This document shows positions 61,785 through 64,000 of a stretch of 64,000 nucleotides of DNA, one piece after another. Source of the stretch: Vagococcus fluvialis bH819 (GTDB lineage Bacteria > Bacillota > Bacilli > Lactobacillales > Vagococcaceae). How positions within the stretch are numbered: position 1 is the first letter of the stretch; every line of letters starts with the position of its first letter. The stretch is from positions 1 to 64,000 of the forward strand of contig NZ_FWFD01000003.1 of NCBI RefSeq assembly GCF_900163795.1. Direction: 5' to 3'. Below the pieces are notes generated by a model, which worked only from the letters and a program-made list of their open reading frames with translations, was not told the origin of the DNA and did no database searches. A program made the translations under genes and the position numbers.

Positions 61785-62438
61785 ATGATAAATATTGAAG
61801 ATTTTTTTATCGAATTGCCATTTCCAAAAGAAAAAATCAAAGAAAATATGTTTTACTTTATGAACTATTATGATATGGATGAAACTGCGCAACATTCTTT
61901 AGAAGTAGCCAAAGAAGCTAAAAGGTTAGCAAGCAAGTTTAATTTATGTCCACAAAAAGCCTATATAGCCGGCCTTCTTCATGACGTTGGTGGAGTTATC
62001 CCAAATAACGAACGAATTCGATTAGCAACTAAATTAAACATGACTATTTTTGAAGCTGATAAAGAGTTACCTCTACTCCTTCATCAAGACTTCTCCTCTT
62101 ATATTTCAGAAGAGCTTTTTAATATCAATGATGAAAAAATCTTATCATCAATGGCTTGCCACACTACTTTAAAAATGAATGCATCAGACTTCGATAAACT
62201 TATATTTATTTCTGATAAACTAAAGTGGGATAAAAATGATAGAGCACCATATCTTGATAGCGTTTTAGAACAGATCGATATTTCATTAGATAATGCCTGT
62301 TTAGCTTATTTTGATTGGGCTTTTAATACAGGTATGACCGTTATTCACCCATCTACTCAACATGCATATGACGAATTAAAGTATAAAAGCGGAAGATTTT
62401 CTCACGACATCCACTCATCTAACAACAGAAGAACGTGA
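61785..62438 (+). CDS. HD-domain phosphohydrolase, YqeK-like
   Basis: This 217-aa protein has an HD metal site: His in TAQHSLEVAKEAKRLA at about residue 40, then AYIAGLLHDVGG (HD) at about 70, a His in LLLHQDFSS, and Asp in ISDKLKWDK. This pattern resembles YqeK, the Ap4A hydrolase of Gram-positive bacteria. The ATG at 61785 follows the phosphoesterase stop by one base, with AAGGAG upstream. A longer reading from 61716 overlaps the upstream gene and is rejected. The C-terminal extension is longer than in typical YqeK (about 190 aa), so the exact substrate is uncertain. Confidence 0.82.
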   Translation: MINIEDFFIELPFPKEKIKENMFYFMNYYDMDETAQHSLEVAKEAKRLASKFNLCPQKAYIAGLLHDVGGVIPNNERIRLATKLNMTIFEADKELPLLLHQDFSSYISEELFNINDEKILSSMACHTTLKMNASDFDKLIFISDKLKWDKNDRAPYLDSVLEQIDISLDNACLAYFDWAFNTGMTVIHPSTQHAYDELKYKSGRFSHDIHSSNNRRT

Positions 62439-62584
62439 AAAAAATTAAATATTAGTTATTTTATATTATTATCCAATCAAAAATATACAACAATTGAATA
62501 GGAATTGTTCGAAAATTTCATATTCCACCAAGGCTTAACACCACTCTAAAAGTAAATATGGTAAATTAGAAGTTTTTTTCAAAC

Positions 62585-62618
62585 AAAAAAACATTCTTAA
62601 AAGGCAAGAATGTTTTAA
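62585..62618. terminator. Bidirectional terminator
   Basis: AAAACATTCTT pairs with AAGAATGTTTT between convergent genes. Confidence 0.85.
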
Positions 62619-62638
62619 ATTATTAACTTTGGATATTT

Positions 62639-63598
62639 TTAAGCTTCCACAAACAACTTCGCTTTTAGCTTAACTAACATATCTTCAGTCATTTTATCTA
62701 GACTATATTGTGGTTTAAAATCCCACTCTTTTTCAGCTGCTTGGCAATCCAGTGAATCTGGCCATGAATCGGCAATCCCTTGTAATTTAGGATTCACATC
62801 ATACGTCATGGTAAAATCAGGCATCTCTTTTTGAATGCTTGCTTTAATCTGTTCTGGTGTGAATGACATGGCAGAAATATTAAAAGCATTACGATGAGTT
62901 AAGCGATCTTCAGGAATTTCCATTAGTTGAATAATCGCATTAATCGCATCAGGCATGTACATCATGTCCATTGATGTTTCTGCACCAATTGGACAGGTAT
63001 ATTTGCCAGCTTTTAATGCTTCATAGTAAATTTCCACCGCATAGTCAGTGGTTCCTCCACCTGGAAGCGTATCATAAGAAATCAACCCTGGAAAACGAAC
63101 CCCTCTAGTGTCGACACCAAATTTATCATGGTAATAATCACATAATAATTCACCAGCTACTTTAGTGATACCATACATTGTTTTAGGGCGTTGTAAGGTA
63201 TCTTGTGGTGTTCCTTGTTTAGGTGTTTCTGGACCAAATGCACCAATTGAACTCGGTGTAAAAAATTGTAAATCAAGTTTTCTAGCAACTTCTAAAGCGT
63301 TCATCAAACCAGACATATTAATATGCCATGCGATTTGCGGCTTGTCTTCTGCCACAGATGACAAGAGTGACGCTAAATGAATCATAGTGTCAGCTTTAAA
63401 CTCTTTAGCTAACTCATACATTCGGTCTTCATCTAGTACATCCAATACTTCAAATAAGCCACCCTTCACAATTCGATGATCTTCTGGTTTTCTAATGTCT
63501 GTTGCTAATACATTATCCACGCCTTTTTCTCTTCTTAAACGATCCACTAATTCAGAGCCGATTTGTCCTAAACAACCTGTGATCATAATTCTTTCCAT
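62639..63598 (-). CDS. L-threonine 3-dehydrogenase, SDR type
   Basis: This 319-aa NAD-dependent short-chain/epimerase-type dehydrogenase oxidises threonine to 2-amino-3-ketobutyrate. The NAD loop is MITGCLGQIGSEL at residues 5-17, followed by ATDIR. The catalytic triad is Ser/Thr in FFTPSSIGAFG plus Tyr-Lys in MYGITKVAGEL. VRFPGLISYDTLPGGGTTDYA is the family substrate segment, read here as RFPGLISYD. It is 15 bases downstream of glycine C-acetyltransferase, the next enzyme of the pathway. Confidence 0.93.
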   Translation of the reverse strand: MERIMITGCLGQIGSELVDRLRREKGVDNVLATDIRKPEDHRIVKGGLFEVLDVLDEDRMYELAKEFKADTMIHLASLLSSVAEDKPQIAWHINMSGLMNALEVARKLDLQFFTPSSIGAFGPETPKQGTPQDTLQRPKTMYGITKVAGELLCDYYHDKFGVDTRGVRFPGLISYDTLPGGGTTDYAVEIYYEALKAGKYTCPIGAETSMDMMYMPDAINAIIQLMEIPEDRLTHRNAFNISAMSFTPEQIKASIQKEMPDFTMTYDVNPKLQGIADSWPDSLDCQAAEKEWDFKPQYSLDKMTEDMLVKLKAKLFVEA

Positions 63599-63613
63599 AA
63601 GTAGTCACCCTCA

Positions 63614-64000
63614 CTAAATAATTTTCATTTCTTTTCCGACTTTTTCATAAACTGCTACAGCCTTGTCCAGCATCTCTTTTGTATGAGCCGCTGTTGGCAT
63701 GTTTCTTACACGTCCTGTTCCTAATGGTACTGTAGGAAAGACGATTGGCTTCACATAAACGCCATTTGCAATTAAATTCTTCGCAAATTCTTGAGCTAAT
63801 TTTTCATCACCTAAGATAACTGGTGTAATTGGTGTTTCTGAATGACCAATGTCATAGCCAATTCCTTTTAATTTTGCTTTAAAATAGTTAGCATTTTCCC
63901 ATAAATTATCAACATAACTTGAATCATGCTCCATTAAATCAATCGCTTTGATAACTGCTGCTGAAGCTCCTGGTGTCAATGAAGTTGAGAATAAAAATGG
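63614..64000 (-). CDS. kbl: Glycine C-acetyltransferase (2-amino-3-ketobutyrate CoA ligase), C-terminal part
   Basis: About 128 C-terminal residues are present and the frame is open to the window end. [54 protein letters not shown] and [15 protein letters not shown] are typical of this PLP-dependent alpha-oxoamine synthase. It cleaves 2-amino-3-ketobutyrate with CoA to glycine and acetyl-CoA. With the downstream threonine dehydrogenase it forms the threonine degradation operon. The PLP lysine lies outside the window. Confidence 0.92.
   Translation of the reverse strand, partial: PFLFSTSLTPGASAAVIKAIDLMEHDSSYVDNLWENANYFKAKLKGIGYDIGHSETPITPVILGDEKLAQEFAKNLIANGVYVKPIVFPTVPLGTGRVRNMPTAAHTKEMLDKAVAVYEKVGKEMKII

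Overview
The window is a 64 kb chromosomal segment of a low-GC Gram-positive coccus of the order Lactobacillales. The best fit is Enterococcaceae (Enterococcus/Vagococcus-like). This rests on AT-rich DNA, strong AGGAGG-type ribosome sites, a mevalonate-pathway HMG-CoA synthase/reductase pair, LexA boxes of the Gram-positive CGAAC-N4-GTTCG type, CcpA-type cre sites and ribosomal protein L25/Ctc. The genus assignment is inference. No rRNA, tRNA, CRISPR array or intact transposase was seen.

Layout. 1-5.1 kb: tandem stem-loop repeats, a PhzF-family isomerase, small unknown genes, an SPFH membrane protein, an XRE-cupin regulator and a CynX-type MFS exporter. 5.2-12.1 kb: a glycan locus made of a GH84 hexosaminidase and a GntR/LacI-type regulator, divergent from GH125 and GH38 alpha-mannosidases, with three palindromic operators in the shared promoter region. 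12.7-21.3 kb: a type I restriction-modification locus (hsdM, hsdS, hsdR). An inverted silent hsdS half-gene, a tyrosine recombinase and shared inverted repeats mark it as phase-variable. A gene resembling the membrane-macro effector ThsA of type II Thoeris lies inside the invertible segment. 21.5-27.6 kb: a galactitol-type PTS operon with a class II aldolase, a triose-phosphate-isomerase-like protein, a YjbQ protein and a PRD activator. 27.8-33.9 kb: a Vat-like acetyltransferase, a pRiA4b ORF-3 protein, a GNAT, transketolase, and an SOS island (DUF896, lexA and a small LexA-controlled membrane protein). 34-40 kb: a cation/proton antiporter, an M42 peptidase, L25 with a structured leader, mvaS and a stand-alone HMG-CoA reductase. 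40.2-53.3 kb: a YesMN-type two-component system (the regulator has an in-frame stop), a CUT1 sugar ABC transporter and a surface GH85 endoglycosidase, co-transcribed with a SipW signal peptidase and a TasA/CalY-like protein. 53.6-64 kb: a MacAB-like exporter, DUF1846, aminopeptidase P, a broken ABC-2 permease, a phosphoesterase/HD pair, and threonine dehydrogenase with glycine C-acetyltransferase (cut by the window end).

How they work together. GH85 at the surface, the LplA/LplB-type importer, and cytoplasmic GH84, GH125 and GH38 can be read as one host N-glycan utilisation pathway split over two loci about 32 kb apart. This parallels the described pneumococcal N-glycan system. A second theme is defence and surface plasticity: one DNA inversion should switch the C-terminal recognition domain of HsdS and also flip the ThsA-like gene. 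A third, unexpected theme is a family of about 100-130 bp branched stem-loop elements. They sit directly after stop codons, always in the sense orientation of the preceding gene, and the paired arms co-vary between copies.
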